From Limnanthes douglasii subsp. nivea (Eukaryota; Streptophyta; Magnoliopsida; Brassicales; Limnanthaceae): 64,000 nt of DNA. The translations under genes and the position numbers were made by a program. Where the stretch lies: contig JAUPFV010000005.1 of assembly GCA_036936605.1 (NCBI GenBank), positions 156,117,195 through 156,181,194 of the forward strand, read 5' to 3'. Shown piece by piece: positions 1 to 11,091 of this stretch. Every line of letters starts with the position of its first letter. The first letter of the stretch is position 1. Below the pieces are notes generated by a model. The model saw only the letters and a program-made list of their open reading frames with translations, searched no databases and was not told the DNA's origin.

Positions 1-1480
1 TGATCTGAAACATGTTATGATTTTTAAAAAATACTTTGGAGATTATATCAAAAAAATTGCAAGAGAGTCCAAAAATATGGACTTGTTTTGTATCTTGTGT
101 TTAGGTGGTCCCTGGACTTTAATCCAAAAACACGATCCTACTTATACGTCAATTTGGATTACGCTTTCGGTTTGTCGTTGAGATACTTCAGCCATATGAT
201 TCTTACATTGATGAGTATGTTGTGATTTTTTGTAGTGAATAAAAACACTTTAAAAATGACTGATGTTATGTGTGTTTTATTATATGTTGACATTAATGTT
301 ACAAAGAAAACAAAAAATAAAATTTGATTGAGAAAGATTTGTTTTTTTTCAAAGGGTTGTTTATGAGTCATAATAATTTTATTGTTCCCATTATCATATT
401 TACACACATAAACTCTCAAATTATAGGACGGTTGTTGTACATAATATTTAACCTTATTCAAAGTTTATTAGTCCAATTTGTTTTGGTTCTTCATATAACC
501 GAATTTACAAACGTTAAACCGATTAAAAATTGGGATAAAAATATTGTGAGATTAGTTAGGTAATTTTTCACATCCCAATTACTTTCATATTTAAAGTTTT
601 GAGCAATACTAATTTTTAAAATAAATTGATGGTCACTTGTATGAGTCTTAATTTAAAACTAGGATCAGATAATGAAATAAAAATTATGCTTGAGCATAAT
701 CAAATTTTAGAGATTGCAGTTCCTAAAGTTGGCTCAACTAGTGCTCTACGAGTTCCACTAAAAAAACCAAAACAATCGGGATAACCATATAAAGCTCGAA
801 AAATCCTCCTTATGTAACCACAATGATGATTATAACAATTACCTCAAATGGTCCAGAATTGTAAATAACCGACCCTCTTACAACTAGTGCACTAGTATTT
901 ATATTATTTTCCTTATAAGTATAAAGATCTTTCATATCCCTTATTTGTAGGATGAAATTATCCCTAATACAAGATTAGTACATTTATAAATTTAATAATT
1001 AAATGATTTTATTTTCATATCATTATCTGATTATTGAGTCCTTCTTAGTATTTGCGTCACAAATTAGCTAAAGTAGCCCACATTGGTGGTTTAATAATTA
1101 ATTAGTGGACCCTCCCAAGATCTAAGAAGCTATCCAATTCCATTAGTAATCAATCATGATATACTGTGAATTTTATTTGGTCTTTTTTGTACTTTTTAAT
1201 AAATTCAATTTGTTGAAACTAATATTATGCTTTTATATATAATAGTTTATTTTGGACCATTGTGTTTGGACGATATTTTTGTTATTGGATATTTTATGTA
1301 TATGTATAAAATATTTATTTTTTAATTTAAATTTTTATTTACTAGAATATTCTATAATTTCTTTAAAAATTTAAAAAACTAAAAAGAGTAATCTGAAAAT
1401 TAAATATTTATAATTTATGGTCCTTTAGAAAATAAAATCATATTTTTAAGTTCCGAAATATATGAAAAATGCACTCATAC
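1..1480. other. AT-rich stretch without recognisable gene
   Basis: The stretch is AT-rich with only short, low-complexity open frames on both strands (up to about 100 codons) that show no domain, splice structure or similarity to anything else in the window. I see no terminal repeats. It may be decayed transposon or 5' flank of the LINE that becomes readable near 1490. Confidence 0.5.
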
Positions 1481-1489
1481 TTTTAAAAA

Positions 1490-4169
1490 TGGTTGATCAA
1501 TGTTGGAAGGATGAAATTGAGAGGCCTTCTCCTTTAGTTTTTAATACAAATTAAAAAGACTCAAACACAGATTAAGATGTTGGAATTGGGAAACCTTTGG
1601 AAATATCTTTGATGCTATTGCTGAGTCTGAAGATAAATTCAAACATTTAGAAAACAGCTTTAAGGCAAGCCAAAATATAGAAGATAAAATTAAGTATTTG
1701 AAAACTCAAGTAAATCATTTTCAGCTAATGGTTGTGGAGGAATTGTTTTGGGAACAAAATAGTGGTGTTAACTAGATACATAATGGGGATATAAATACAA
1801 AATATTTCCATAGCTATGTTAAAGAAATATGAACATAATCCATGGTATTATGGATGGTGAACTTTGGTTAAGGGATAAATATGAAATAAGCAACTCAGTC
1901 GAGGTACATTTTAAACACTTATTAGCTGAGCATCCTAACCATAAAGAACTTGAAGACCTCTAAAATATAATTCTTAGATTGCTAATAGATCTAAAACGTT
2001 ATGGGTTAAAAAGATTTACAATTCTGTGAAATCTTTGAGACCTAATAGTAAAGTTGGCGTTGATGGGTTCAATCCTAAATATTTCTAATTTTGTTGGCCT
2101 ATCATCTCTCACAATCTATATGCAGCTATCAAACCTTTATTTCAAGAACAACAGGTTTCTCATGGGATATTTTTCAACTATCATATGTTAGTGCCTTAAT
2201 TAGAATCACTTAAAACATGGATTTAATATAAGCTAATTAGTCTATACATGGTGTTAAAAAATAATTCTGTCAAAAATACTAAGTGAAAGGGTTTCCAAAA
2301 TTTCACCAAAGATTATTTTAGAGAATTAAGGTAGCTCTATGAAAGGTAAAAATATACATGAGAATATATTATTTACTCAAGAATTATCTCATTATCTTAA
2401 TAAGAAAATAAGAGAAAGAAACGTGATTCTCAAGATAGATATGTCTAAGGCTTTCGATAGACTATCTTTCAACTTTATCGTGAACATTTTGAAGATTTTA
2501 TATTCAATCAAATATAGCTAGACTGCATCATAAGTTATATAAGTTCTTTTTGGTTCTCCAATAATTATTAATGAAGATTTAAAAGCTTGTTTCAAATCTT
2601 CTAAAGGTGTTAGAAAAGTATATCATATTTCTATAAGTTTATTCAATCTTACAAAAGAATATCTAATAAGAGGTCTGGAAAAACTTTATGAAGAAAATAG
2701 TGGGATGATATTCAAAAATGATTGTCAAATTGTTATTTTGTATCTTGATTTTGCTAATGATTAATCATATTTTCAATGGTTCAAGTCTTAATCTTAAAAA
2801 CAATAAGTGAGTTTTTGAAACACTATGAAGATAGACCTGGTAAAATGGTAAACAAAGACCATACTATTTTTGTTGGCCCTTCAAAATGACACAAACAATA
2901 GTCAAGGTCATTGAGAATCTTACAAGTAACAAAATTGGAATTTTTGATGAACTTGTGTAAAAAAATGAGATTAAGAATCCAAAATGGGATAGAATACTTT
3001 TATCTTTTGGTGGAAGGCTTATTCTAATACAATATTGTCTAATTGTTATCCTTATATACCATTTAAAAAGTTTTCAATTGTTTAAGGCTGTAAATTCTTA
3101 AACAATGTGTAACAAGTTTATTTGAGGTTCCACAGATGCTAAACAGGCCATAAACTGGACTAGTTGGATTAATTTATGTAAGCCATATGAGGAGGGATGT
3201 CTTAACATTATAAAACTAGAAGATATACAAACTACATTATCTTTTAAAATATTATTTAAGTTTAGAGAAAATTCCTCTCTTTGATCAAAACATAAGTTTT
3301 TCCTATACTTTAAACATTATCACCCTCTAGAAATACACTTAGCAAATCAAGCTCCAAACATAGATAGACTCATTAGAATTAGAGAAACAGCAGGTGTTTT
3401 ACCTTTTAGAAAATCGGCAAATAAGAGATGATTTATGGCTGGAAATATAATGTGATAAAGAGGTATTCATTTATTTCTCTAATTTGATCTTAGAGAAAAA
3501 GGTCAAAAGCTTTTGGAGTATTGGTAATTGGGACATCGCAAAACTAAAATTTGTTTTCCTACCATCATACATAGCTAAGATAATAATATTAAGAGTTATA
3601 CCAAACGAAGCTGATATTAAAAATTGGACTTTCTCTTCAAATGAAGATTTCAACTATAAAAAGATTTAGAATGAAATTAGAGAGAAACGAGATAAATCTA
3701 TACTATTTAAAAGATTATGGAACAATAAAAAATAGCACAACTAAGAAATTATCTTATTTTCTTTGGAGAATTGTTTTGTTCAACTCAAAAAAATCTACTT
3801 AAGAACTATCATTGCTCCTATCACTTTTTGTCTAATATGGAAGTCTAGGAACAAATCTAAGCATTAAGGTCTAACTATAACTTCAAAATCAGTTTGGAGC
3901 ATATTCTTGATATAATATTAAGGTTAGATAGAGCTAGCCTTATTAAAAAAACTTATTGTAAAAAAACATTAATTATGCTTTTAAATTGGGTCACTATCAT
4001 CATAACATCATGATAAAAGGGTTCGTTCTTGCCAAATGGCATATCCTTATTGGGAATAGATTAAAGTTACATACTGATGGTACTAATAGTTTATCTGGTG
4101 AAGCTAGTGGAGGTGGGATTTTGAGATGGAACAAATGAGAAATCATCTTAGCTTATGGCAGACCTAATG
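1490..4169 (+). mobile_element. LINE-A: decayed, 5'-truncated L1-type retrotransposon
   Basis: Fragments of LINE ORF2 can be followed in order through all three frames. The linker after the endonuclease (about 1490-1830, with words such as WNWETFGNIFDA and YFHSYVKE) comes first. Reverse transcriptase follows (2040-2520, including VGVDGFNPKYF and KIDMSKAFDRLS), then later palm and C-terminal remnants to about 3950. The start of a C-terminal RNase H lies at about 4060-4140 (LHTDGTNSLSG). The endonuclease and ORF1 are absent, as expected of a 5'-truncated copy. Frameshifts and stops occur every 50-150 bp, so it is old and inactive. The RNase H breaks off where the LTR of Tat element E2 begins; a weak continuation may lie just right of 25350. 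Confidence 0.8.
2300..2520 (+). pseudogene. LINE-A reverse transcriptase fragment
   Basis: This is the longest open piece of the LINE-A polymerase. It carries the N-terminal RT region with ENILFTQELSHYLN and the palm motif DMSKAFDRLS, which in plant LINEs contributes the first catalytic aspartate. The same words recur in the LINEs at 45.4 kb and 59.7 kb. A stop at 2519-2521 and later frameshifts end it before the xADD motif. It has no function today. Confidence 0.8.
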
Positions 4170-4490
4170 ATTAAAATTTAAAGACTAAGCAACAACCTGA
4201 GTAGGTCAGTGACTCTGTTATGTGTCTAGTACATCGAATATGGGTTCGGGGGGGGGGGGGGGGGGGGTGGGTCATATTATGGACCAAATACTAAGATCCA
4301 ACCCAAAAGGTCCATGTGTATATCAAAGAGTATAAATACCCCAACCAACTTCATTAAGGGGGTTAGACTTTTTTCTAAAAACGATAAATACAAGAATACA
4401 CCTCATTTCTCTCACTATTCTCTACAAACATACTTAATATCAACCAACTATGTTTCCTTTTTACCCCGAAACCAGATTTTTCCATCATCA
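4170..4490 (+). repeat. E2 5' LTR
   Basis: The repeat matches the 3' copy (to 25350) from about 4183 to its end at TCATCA, directly before the primer-binding site. A TATAAATA box lies at 4331-4338 (partner at 25190-25197). A 20-base G run at 4248-4267 is absent from the 3' copy. The left edge is uncertain. Confidence 0.75.
4248..4267 (+). repeat. 20-base G homopolymer inside the E2 5' LTR
   Basis: Twenty consecutive G residues interrupt the U3 part of the LTR. The 3' LTR has no such run at the matching place. It is either a true expansion or a sequencing/assembly artefact. Confidence 0.9.
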
Positions 4491-4511
4491 AATTGGCAAC
4501 CACAGTGGGAG
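4491..4511 (+). other. E2 primer-binding site
   Basis: The 21 bases right after the 5' LTR match the same site of E1 (6537-6557) and E3 (43794-43814, -) except for one base (GGCAACC instead of GGCGACC). The TGGCGAC start is the 3' end complement typical of tRNA-primed plant gypsy elements; I think an arginine tRNA, from memory of Tat elements. Confidence 0.75.
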
Positions 4512-4620
4512 ATAAAGGTACCTTAATAATTCTATTCAAAATCTTAATAGTAATCTGAAGTTTGAATATATTTAGGGCAAAAACCTTAATAATTCTACTG
4601 TGTCTCATGTAAATCACAAC

Positions 4621-6125
4621 ATGGAGGAAATACCATTCATGCAAAGCGAGTGTGATCAGTTGAGAACTGAGATTGAAGCTCTAAAATCCCAAAGGTAGGC
4701 TCAACTATTATTTAAATAAACGTTCGATGCGGGAGGTATATCTCCAAATAAGCCTGAGGTCAATAGAAAACAATATGAAAATAATCAGTCCCCAAATATT
4801 TATGTTCGTTCTAAAAAAATGCACCAGGAAAAACAAGTAATGAGTGCATCAGATTCTTCTTATAGTTCAACCATTGCTTCTAATTCTGATGGGTCTTCAT
4901 CTAGTAGTGAGTAGGGCCGTCATAAAAAGATAATAAGGCTAAGCATGAAACATTTAAGGACAAAGGACAAGAAGGGAAAATGAAAAATAATAAATATCTG
5001 GGAAAAATAAAAGGGTCGGCTGATCACGCTATTGATCATCTACTTAGTGATCAATTTGCTACCCAATCTGAACTAGGTATATTTGCTACTCCTGATGAAG
5101 ATACAATATTTAGTCGTAGCCATAATTAGAGGCAGTCACCTTTGTCCTAAAAACAATACTCTCTTGACATTTACCTAGGCTGTTTGACAGCTCCAAAATG
5201 GAAAAGTACGATGAAAGAAAAGACCCTGATAACCACCTCGAGAAGTTCAAAAACTTTATGATGAACTTCGATAATGACGATAAACATTTATACCAGGAAT
5301 TCACACAAATTTTTAAAATAAGTTCCTTAAAATGGTATAATAATTTACCACAGGGATCTATAAATAACTTTGATATGTTTTGGATGGTGTTTCAGAGACA
5401 ATTCGTGGGGAGTAAGTAACATAAAGAGAATTGTGACGCTATCATTCATTTTTTTGAAGAGCTGAATAAGTCTTTAAAGAAATACACCACCCGTTTTGTG
5501 AATAAAAAACGGATTGGCTTATTGTTTTGAACAAGTGGTTATTTCCTCTATAAGGTAAGGTTTAAATCCGGGTTAATTGGCTGATTTGGTAACTCAGATA
5601 AAATCAATGACATTGGATGGATTATTAAATCAGGTGGGAAAACACATTACTGTAAAAAAAACTAAGAAATCTAGAGTACCGCGCCAGAATAGGTCTGGTC
5701 CGACAACGCCAATCCCACAAGCTAGTAATCAATCCCATGCTACAGTTAATTACATGCATGAAGATTCTTGATATGGGTAACATCGGCCAAGACAGAATCA
5801 ATCAAATCAATCCTAACAATTTAAACCTAAGAAGGGTTCATGGATTCAACTAAAATGGTTTGCCAAACTAGGTGAAAGTGTGGCTGTTATTTATGATAAA
5901 ACTAATAATGTTGTGCATTTTAGAATACCAACACCACAAAGATGTGGGTCATGATACCCAATACTATATCGCTCTAAAATAAGAAATGAGGAATTTAATT
6001 GAGAGAAATAAGCTATCAGCTTTTGTTAAAAAACAATGAGGTAATATACAGGTCAATACCCAATCTAATGCAACTACGACCCAAGCCGCATCACCAAATG
6101 GTTTAAGGAAAAGTATAAGCGCATC
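4621..6125 (+). pseudogene. E2 gag (broken)
   Basis: The frame opens at an ATG at 4621 with an acidic N-terminus and a Ser-rich stretch (about 4850-4910) like that of E1. The capsid-like retrotransposon gag domain follows at about 5190-5560, with EKYDERKDPDNHLEKFKNF and LKWYNNLPQGS. A basic linker comes after 5570. Stops and frameshifts split it into at least four pieces. The sequence ends at 6125 where E1 is inserted; its continuation resumes at 16569. It is homologous to E1 gag throughout, which confirms that E1 landed in a related element. Confidence 0.85.
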
Positions 6126-6130
6126 TAGAC
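6126..6130 (+). repeat. Target-site duplication TAGAC, left of E1
   Basis: TAGAC directly precedes the 5' LTR of E1 and recurs at 16564-16568 directly after its 3' LTR. A 5-bp duplication is the usual footprint of gypsy integrase. Confidence 0.95.
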
Positions 6131-6536
6131 TGATGAGTCCAGATTCTGTTACCTCTTCGGACAGGGACAGTTCGGACAAAGACCATCTAACCGGACAGGG
6201 CAGTTCGAACCCCTCATCCATTTGACTGTTCGAACAAGGACTAAAGTATTTAAAAACCTAATCACTTCTTGACTAAGCTTCCTGCTCTCCTACTAAGAGC
6301 TTATGGGTCCTTAAACTTAACCCGGGTCCATTAAACATGACCCGATAGCCCATAAAGCCCAAACGTAAGGGTATAAATACCCAACCACCAACATTAAATG
6401 AGGGTAATGAAAATTAAATACAACCAGGCTGCTTAATTCACCCTCTACTCTCTACTCAAATATTAAATACTTGCAAACTTCCACAAACTCTAAAAAAAAT
6501 TACAAACTTACCCTCAGATAGAAATAAACCACACCA
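6131..6536 (+). repeat. E1 5' LTR
   Basis: It begins TGATGAGTCC and ends CCACACCA, with a TATAAATA box at 6372-6379. The U3 part holds an imperfect direct repeat (6158-6176 and 6191-6209; core CGGACAGGG and CAGTTCG), a possible enhancer pair. The partner LTR is at 16157-16563. Confidence 0.95.
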
Positions 6537-6557
6537 AATTGGCGACCACAGTGGGAG
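6537..6557 (+). other. E1 primer-binding site
   Basis: The 21 bases after the LTR contain TTGGCGACCACAGTGGGAG, identical to the E3 site and one base off that of E2. It is the presumed tRNA primer site for minus-strand synthesis. Confidence 0.8.
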
Positions 6558-6608
6558 AGAAAGGTGCATGAATCAAGCATTCGAAACCAACAGGAAAAAT
6601 CAGTCCGA

Positions 6609-8341
6609 ATGAATCCGGACGCCCCGGAAGTACCACCAGCCATGCTTGAACTGGTGGGTGAAAATGATGAGTATACCATCGAAGAGCGTAACAGATTAAA
6701 GGGCAAGATAGAAGCTCTGAGGGCAGAAAAGGCTAAGATGGGCATGAAGGATAAGTCAAAAGCATCAGTTGCTCATCATACCAATAACCCTAGAGAACAT
6801 GAGCCTTCAAAGACTCATGTAAGTACCAAAAAGACTCATGCCAGCTCCAAAAAGTCTCACCAGTCTAAGCCAGTGGAGAGTTCTGACTCAGACTCAGAGT
6901 CTTCTGGTAGCTCTTCGGATGAGGAAGGAGTTGAAGAGTCCTTGTCCTCCAGCAGTGATGAGGGCCGATCCAAAAAGAAGCAAAAGTTGATTAAGAAATA
7001 TTCAAGGAATAGGGATAGACATGGGAAATTGAGGAAGAATATAGGCAAAGGATCATCTCACAGCCGGAGACATGTAGACCGGATGCTGATGGATCCCTTT
7101 GCCTTCCACGATAAACCAGGTATCTTTGCAACTCCCAATGAGGATACTGTGTTCATACGTGACCGGAATTGGAGACAATCTCCATTGTCTTCCAAGATTC
7201 TGTCCGGGAACTTCCCTAAGAGGTTTGATAGCACTAAAATTGAAAAAAGTACGCTGGCAGTAGTGATCCAGACAACCATTTGGAGCAATTTAAAAACTTT
7301 ATGATGAACTTTGATGATGACGACAAGTTACTCTGTAGAGCATTCTCTCAATCCTTTACGGGGAGTGCTCTGAAGTGGTATAACAGTCTACCTTAGGGCT
7401 GCATCAAGAATTTTGATACCTTTTGGGTGGCCTTTCGAAGGCAGTTTGTTGGTAGTAAAGAGTTGAAGGGCAATGGGGACACAATAATCCATTGTGCCCA
7501 AGAACCAAACGAATCATTAAAGGAATACATAAGTCGTTTTGTAAACACCAAAAATGGATTGGCTCATTGCTTCGAGCAAGTAGCAATAGCATCCTTGAGA
7601 GAGGGCTTGAACCCTGGAAATTTGGTTGATTCGGTGACCAGAAAGAAAGCCATAACTTGGGGAGGTTTGTTGAATCAAGTCAGAAAGCAGATCAATGTTG
7701 ATGAAACGAAGAAAACTAGGGTGCACAGGAAGGTGAGGTCTGCCCCGGTTGCACCAAACCCTAACCAAAATCAGTCCGGGAATAAGGCAATGGAGTCCGG
7801 ACAGGCACATAACAGGGCCAAAGCTCAATCTCAGCCAACTGCACCTGCCCAGAGTCAACAATCTAGAAATAAGAGGGGGCCTTGGGTCCAACCGGAGTGG
7901 TTTGCAGAATTGGAAGAAAATGTGGCCACCATCTATGATAAAACAAAGGAAGAAGTGCACTATAGAAAACCGGCTGCACTGCAATCCCCTAGGGAACAAC
8001 GTAACAACTCTTTCTGCCAGTACCATAATGATACTGGCCATACCACTGACGATTGTATAGCCTTGAAACAAGAGGTTTAGAACTTTATTGAAAGAGGAAA
8101 TGTGGGGGCATATGTCAAAAGAAGAGGAGGAAATAGGCATGACAATACTCACCGGGTTTGCCCGAGCAATGCTGCTCCGGAGGGGGCTATGGTAATAATC
8201 GAAAGATTTGATGTAGAATCCGAATACCTGGATCCCGATCTAACTCGAAATAGAGTGGGTGCCATTAAAGAACGTTGTAAAACGGTCTCCGGGCTGATTA
8301 AGTTTTTTGAGTCACTTAAATTTTCGGAGGGGATACTATGA
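6609..8341 (+). pseudogene. E1 gag (capsid/nucleocapsid), frameshifted and with two amber stops
   Basis: The start is the ATG at 6609 (MNPDAPEVPPAMLELV), 52 bases after the primer site. In order: an acidic, coiled N-terminus (EERNRLKGKIEALRAEK), a Ser/Asp-rich stretch and a basic patch. The gag domain (about 7200-7640) follows, with NHLEQFKNFMMNFDDDDK and WVAFRRQFVGSK, and then a Q/S-rich linker. The knuckle at about 8017-8056 has CQYHNDTGHTTDDC, the C-x2-H-x4-GH-x4-C form common in plant Tat gag. An A-run near 7243-7248 shifts the frame. TAG at 7394-7396 and 8078-8080 stand where E2 or E3 have glutamine codons. A second frame change near 8325 creates an apparent ATGA overlap with the protease frame; E3 reads through in one frame there. 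Confidence 0.9.
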
Positions 8342-8952
8342 CAGCTCCTACTACTTCTTCGAGGAAGAGGCATGTTCATACTTTAGCCACCCAGCTAGAA
8401 GGGGGCATGACCTCCTATCAATCACAAATTCCATTCCCCTTAATTATTTTCGATGAAGATGACTTAAGAGATATAGCTCGCCCTCATGAAGATGTTGTTG
8501 TCATAGGAGCATCCATTGGGGGCAATGACATAAGACGAATCTTGGTGGATACTGGAAGCTCAGCCAATATCCTCTTCTTAACCACTTACAAAAAGATGAA
8601 AAATCCAGCCCTAATTCAGCGTTCGGATAAATCAATTGTGGGCTTCCCTGGGAGCTCAACAGATGTGATCGGGGAGTTCGAAGAAGAAGTTTTGTTGGGC
8701 AAGGTCCCTTTCAAGAAGATGGTCATGATACTTTTTATTGTGGTGGACTATCCCACTTGTTATAATGCTATTTTAGGGAGGTCTTGGCTCTCTAGGATGC
8801 ATGCAGTGGCCTCTACAGTCCACCAATGTTTGAAATATGCTGTTCAAGGACAAGTGGGAGTTGTCCGAAGCAGTCAAAAGGTTGGAAGAGAGTGTTATGC
8901 TACATCACTGGCTCCACGAACGTTAGGGGCAGTTCGTATCAACGAAGAATAG
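8338..8952 (+). pseudogene. E1 aspartic protease domain
   Basis: The retropepsin-like domain lies in about 205 codons and would dimerise to cut the gag-pol polyprotein. The catalytic motif LVDTGSSANILF is intact at about 8545-8580, followed by the flap region (TIVGF-like, here SIVGFPGSS) and the C-terminal ILGRSWLSRMHAVAS. The frame ends in TAG (8950-8952), after which it stays open into RT. The same TAG at the same place is present in E2 and E3, so it may not be a random lesion. No independent start is expected in an intact polyprotein. Confidence 0.9.
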
Positions 8953-10113
8953 CAATTTGAGGGGCTTTCTGGGGGTGAGGGTGAAATTGATGACCCTAGA
9001 GAGACCCCTGGAGTATTGATACCAGTTGAAGAAGTTGAAATACATTCTTTAGAAGAAGGGAAAAGTGTTAAGATAGGATCCAAGATGCCATCCGAACTGA
9101 AGATTAAGATGTTAAAGTTTCTGAAAGACCATCAACATGTTTTTGCTTGGTGCAACGCTGATGTTACAGGGGTTCCAGCAAATATTATATCACATCACCT
9201 ATCCATCCGGAGAGACATAACACCCGTGGTACAAAAGAGAAGGCCTTTTTCCAAGGAGAAGGCTGATGTTATTGTTCAAGAAGTTGATAGACTCACAAAA
9301 ATGGGGCATATAAAGGAGTCTCAATATCCTTTGTGGACTGCCAATCCGGTCTTGGTAAAAAAGAAAAATGGCAAGTGGCGTATGTGCATTGACTTCACAG
9401 ATCTCAATAGGGCTTGCCCAAAATATTTATATCCAGTCCCCCGGATTGATCAGCTAGTAGACTCCACTTCTGGGAATAAGCTACTTTCCTTTATGGATGC
9501 TTTCTCCGGGTACAATCAAATTCAAGTAGACCCGAAGGATCAGGAGCATACCACATTTGTCACTGACAGGGGTCTTCATTGCTACAAGGTGATGCCATTC
9601 AGATTGAAAAATGTTGGGGCTACTTATCAGAGATTGGTGAACAAACCCTTTGCTGATCAAATTGGAAGAAATATGGAAGTATACATTGATGACATGATGG
9701 TGAATAGTGTGGATGAGTAGCTGCACTTGGCAGACCTCCAAGAAATTTTTGCCAACTTGGTAAAAGTGAATTTGAAGCTAAATCCAGAAAAATGTGTGTT
9801 CGGAGTACAGTCCGGGAAGTTCTTGGGTTACATAATAAGTGAGCAAGGGATACAACCCGATCCGGACCAACTTAATGCTCTGTTCCAAATGGAGCTTCCT
9901 CGGAATGTTAAAGAAGTACAACGGTTGACGGGGAGGTTGGCTGCTTTAAATCGATTCATCTCAAGATCTTCGGACAGATGTGCCCCTTTTTTCCAAACTT
10001 TAAAGGTTGCAAAGGGATTTGACTGGACTTCACGCGATGAGGCCTTCAATGGAATTAAGAAACATCTGTCCTCCCCTAAGACTTTATTTAAACCTGTTGA
10101 TGGAGAAACACTC
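8953..10113 (+). pseudogene. E1 reverse transcriptase
   Basis: This is the polymerase of the element, copying its RNA into DNA in the virus-like particle. Visible in order: HVFAWCNADVTGVP, PVLVKKKNGKWRMCIDFTDL (fingers, first catalytic Asp region), FMDAFSGYNQIQ (motif A), MPFRLKNVGATYQRL (motif B) and the YIDDMMV active site at about 9676-9696. The connection with LNPEKCVFGV and RLTGRLAALNRFISRSSD follows. A TAG at 9718-9720 just after the active site interrupts the frame. The domain is otherwise full length and close to the E3 copy. Confidence 0.95.
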
Positions 10114-10476
10114 TTCGTATACTTGGTAGTTTCAAGTTGTGCCATCAGTGCTGTATTGGTAAGAGAGGTGGATAATTACCCCCATCCGGTGTACTACATC
10201 AGCAAGAGCTTGATAGATGCAGAAAAGCGTTATTTGAAACTCGAAAAGTTAGCGTTGGCCTTGGCCTTGGTGATTGCTGCAAGGAAGATGAGGCCTTATT
10301 TTCAGGCTCATCCTATTATCGTCCGGACATCTTTTCCCTTGAAGAATGTTCTCCAAAAGGCAGACATTTCAAGTAGAATGACTAAGTGGTCAGTGGAATT
10401 GGGGGACTTCGATATTGATTTTGCTCCTCGAACAGCAGTCAAAGCCCAAGTTGTGGCTGACTTTTTAGTTGAATTC
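10114..10476 (+). pseudogene. E1 first RNase H domain
   Basis: The gypsy-type RNase H follows RT in the same frame. It reads LFVYLVVSSCAISAVLVREV, HPVYYISKSLIDAEKRYLKL, ALALVIAARKMRPYFQAH and ends near TKWSVELGDFDIDFAPRTA. The usual strand-1 aspartate is replaced (VVSS), a degeneration typical of the first RNase H in elements that have gained a second one. Open in E1. Confidence 0.85.
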
Positions 10477-10524
10477 CACTGTGATAGGGATTCGGAGCAG
10501 ACCACTGATATGAAAGACAAAAAG

Positions 10525-10911
10525 GTCTGGGTCATCCGGACGGATGGTGGGTCCAGTACTATGGGATGTGGTGCAGGGGTGTGTTTGACTTCTCCATATG
10601 GTGACAAAATGTACCAGGCTATATGTTTTGCTTTCAGGGCTTCCAACAATGAGTCCGAATACGAAGCAGCTATAGCTGGTTTAAAGTTAGCTTATATATA
10701 TGGGGCCAAAAAGGTCAAGCTAATGAGTTATTCTCAGCTTCGTATCCACCATGCACAAGGTCAATCTGAGGCAAAAAAGGAGCAACTAGTGAAGTACTTG
10801 CTTCTTCTTAAAAATGAGGCTCTTAAGTTCAAAAGCGTTGTTTCTGAGCATATACCCCGGGCAGAGAATGAACTAGCAGATTCACTGGAAACCATAACAT
10901 ACACTGAGTCA
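10525..10911 (+). pseudogene. E1 second (archaeal-like) RNase H domain
   Basis: The extra RNase H defines Tat-lineage elements. The first catalytic Asp lies in RTDGGSSTMGCGAGVCL and the Glu in NNESEYEAAIAGLK. The last Asp lies in HIPRAENELADSL. The third catalytic site reads MSYSQL in E1 (10729-10731 encodes Tyr), where E2, E3 and E4 have TDSQ or SDSQ, so a key Asp is lost in this copy. Frame open. Confidence 0.9.
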
Positions 10912-11091
10912 TATCCTTGGATCCATGTACTGGAAAGTCCTTCCATTCAACTTAATGTGGGTAAAGAGGAAGAAATTTTCGATGTACAGATAAAACAACC
11001 CCAAGACTGGAGATTTCCTCTCCTGCAGTATCTCTCCGATGGCATCCTGCCTCCGGATAAAGCACTAGCAAGAAAAATGAAGCACAAAGCT

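Noticed and set aside
159..563. Overlapping 80-100 codon frames on both strands at the left end
   Set aside because: Low-complexity AT-rich sequence, hydrophobic by base composition, with no further support.
4165..4169. TAATG as target duplication of E2 (with 25351-25355)
   Set aside because: Using it forces the two LTRs to end differently and does not restore the LINE-A frame; left as a weak candidate only.
7517..8152. A 211-codon open frame on the minus strand through E1 gag
   Set aside because: It mirrors the conserved gag frame on the plus strand and has no counterpart in E2 or E3; composition is that of an antisense shadow.
8336..8341. ATGA stop-start overlap suggesting translational coupling of gag and protease in E1
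   Set aside because: E3 reads through this point in one frame, so the overlap in E1 comes from a frameshift mutation.
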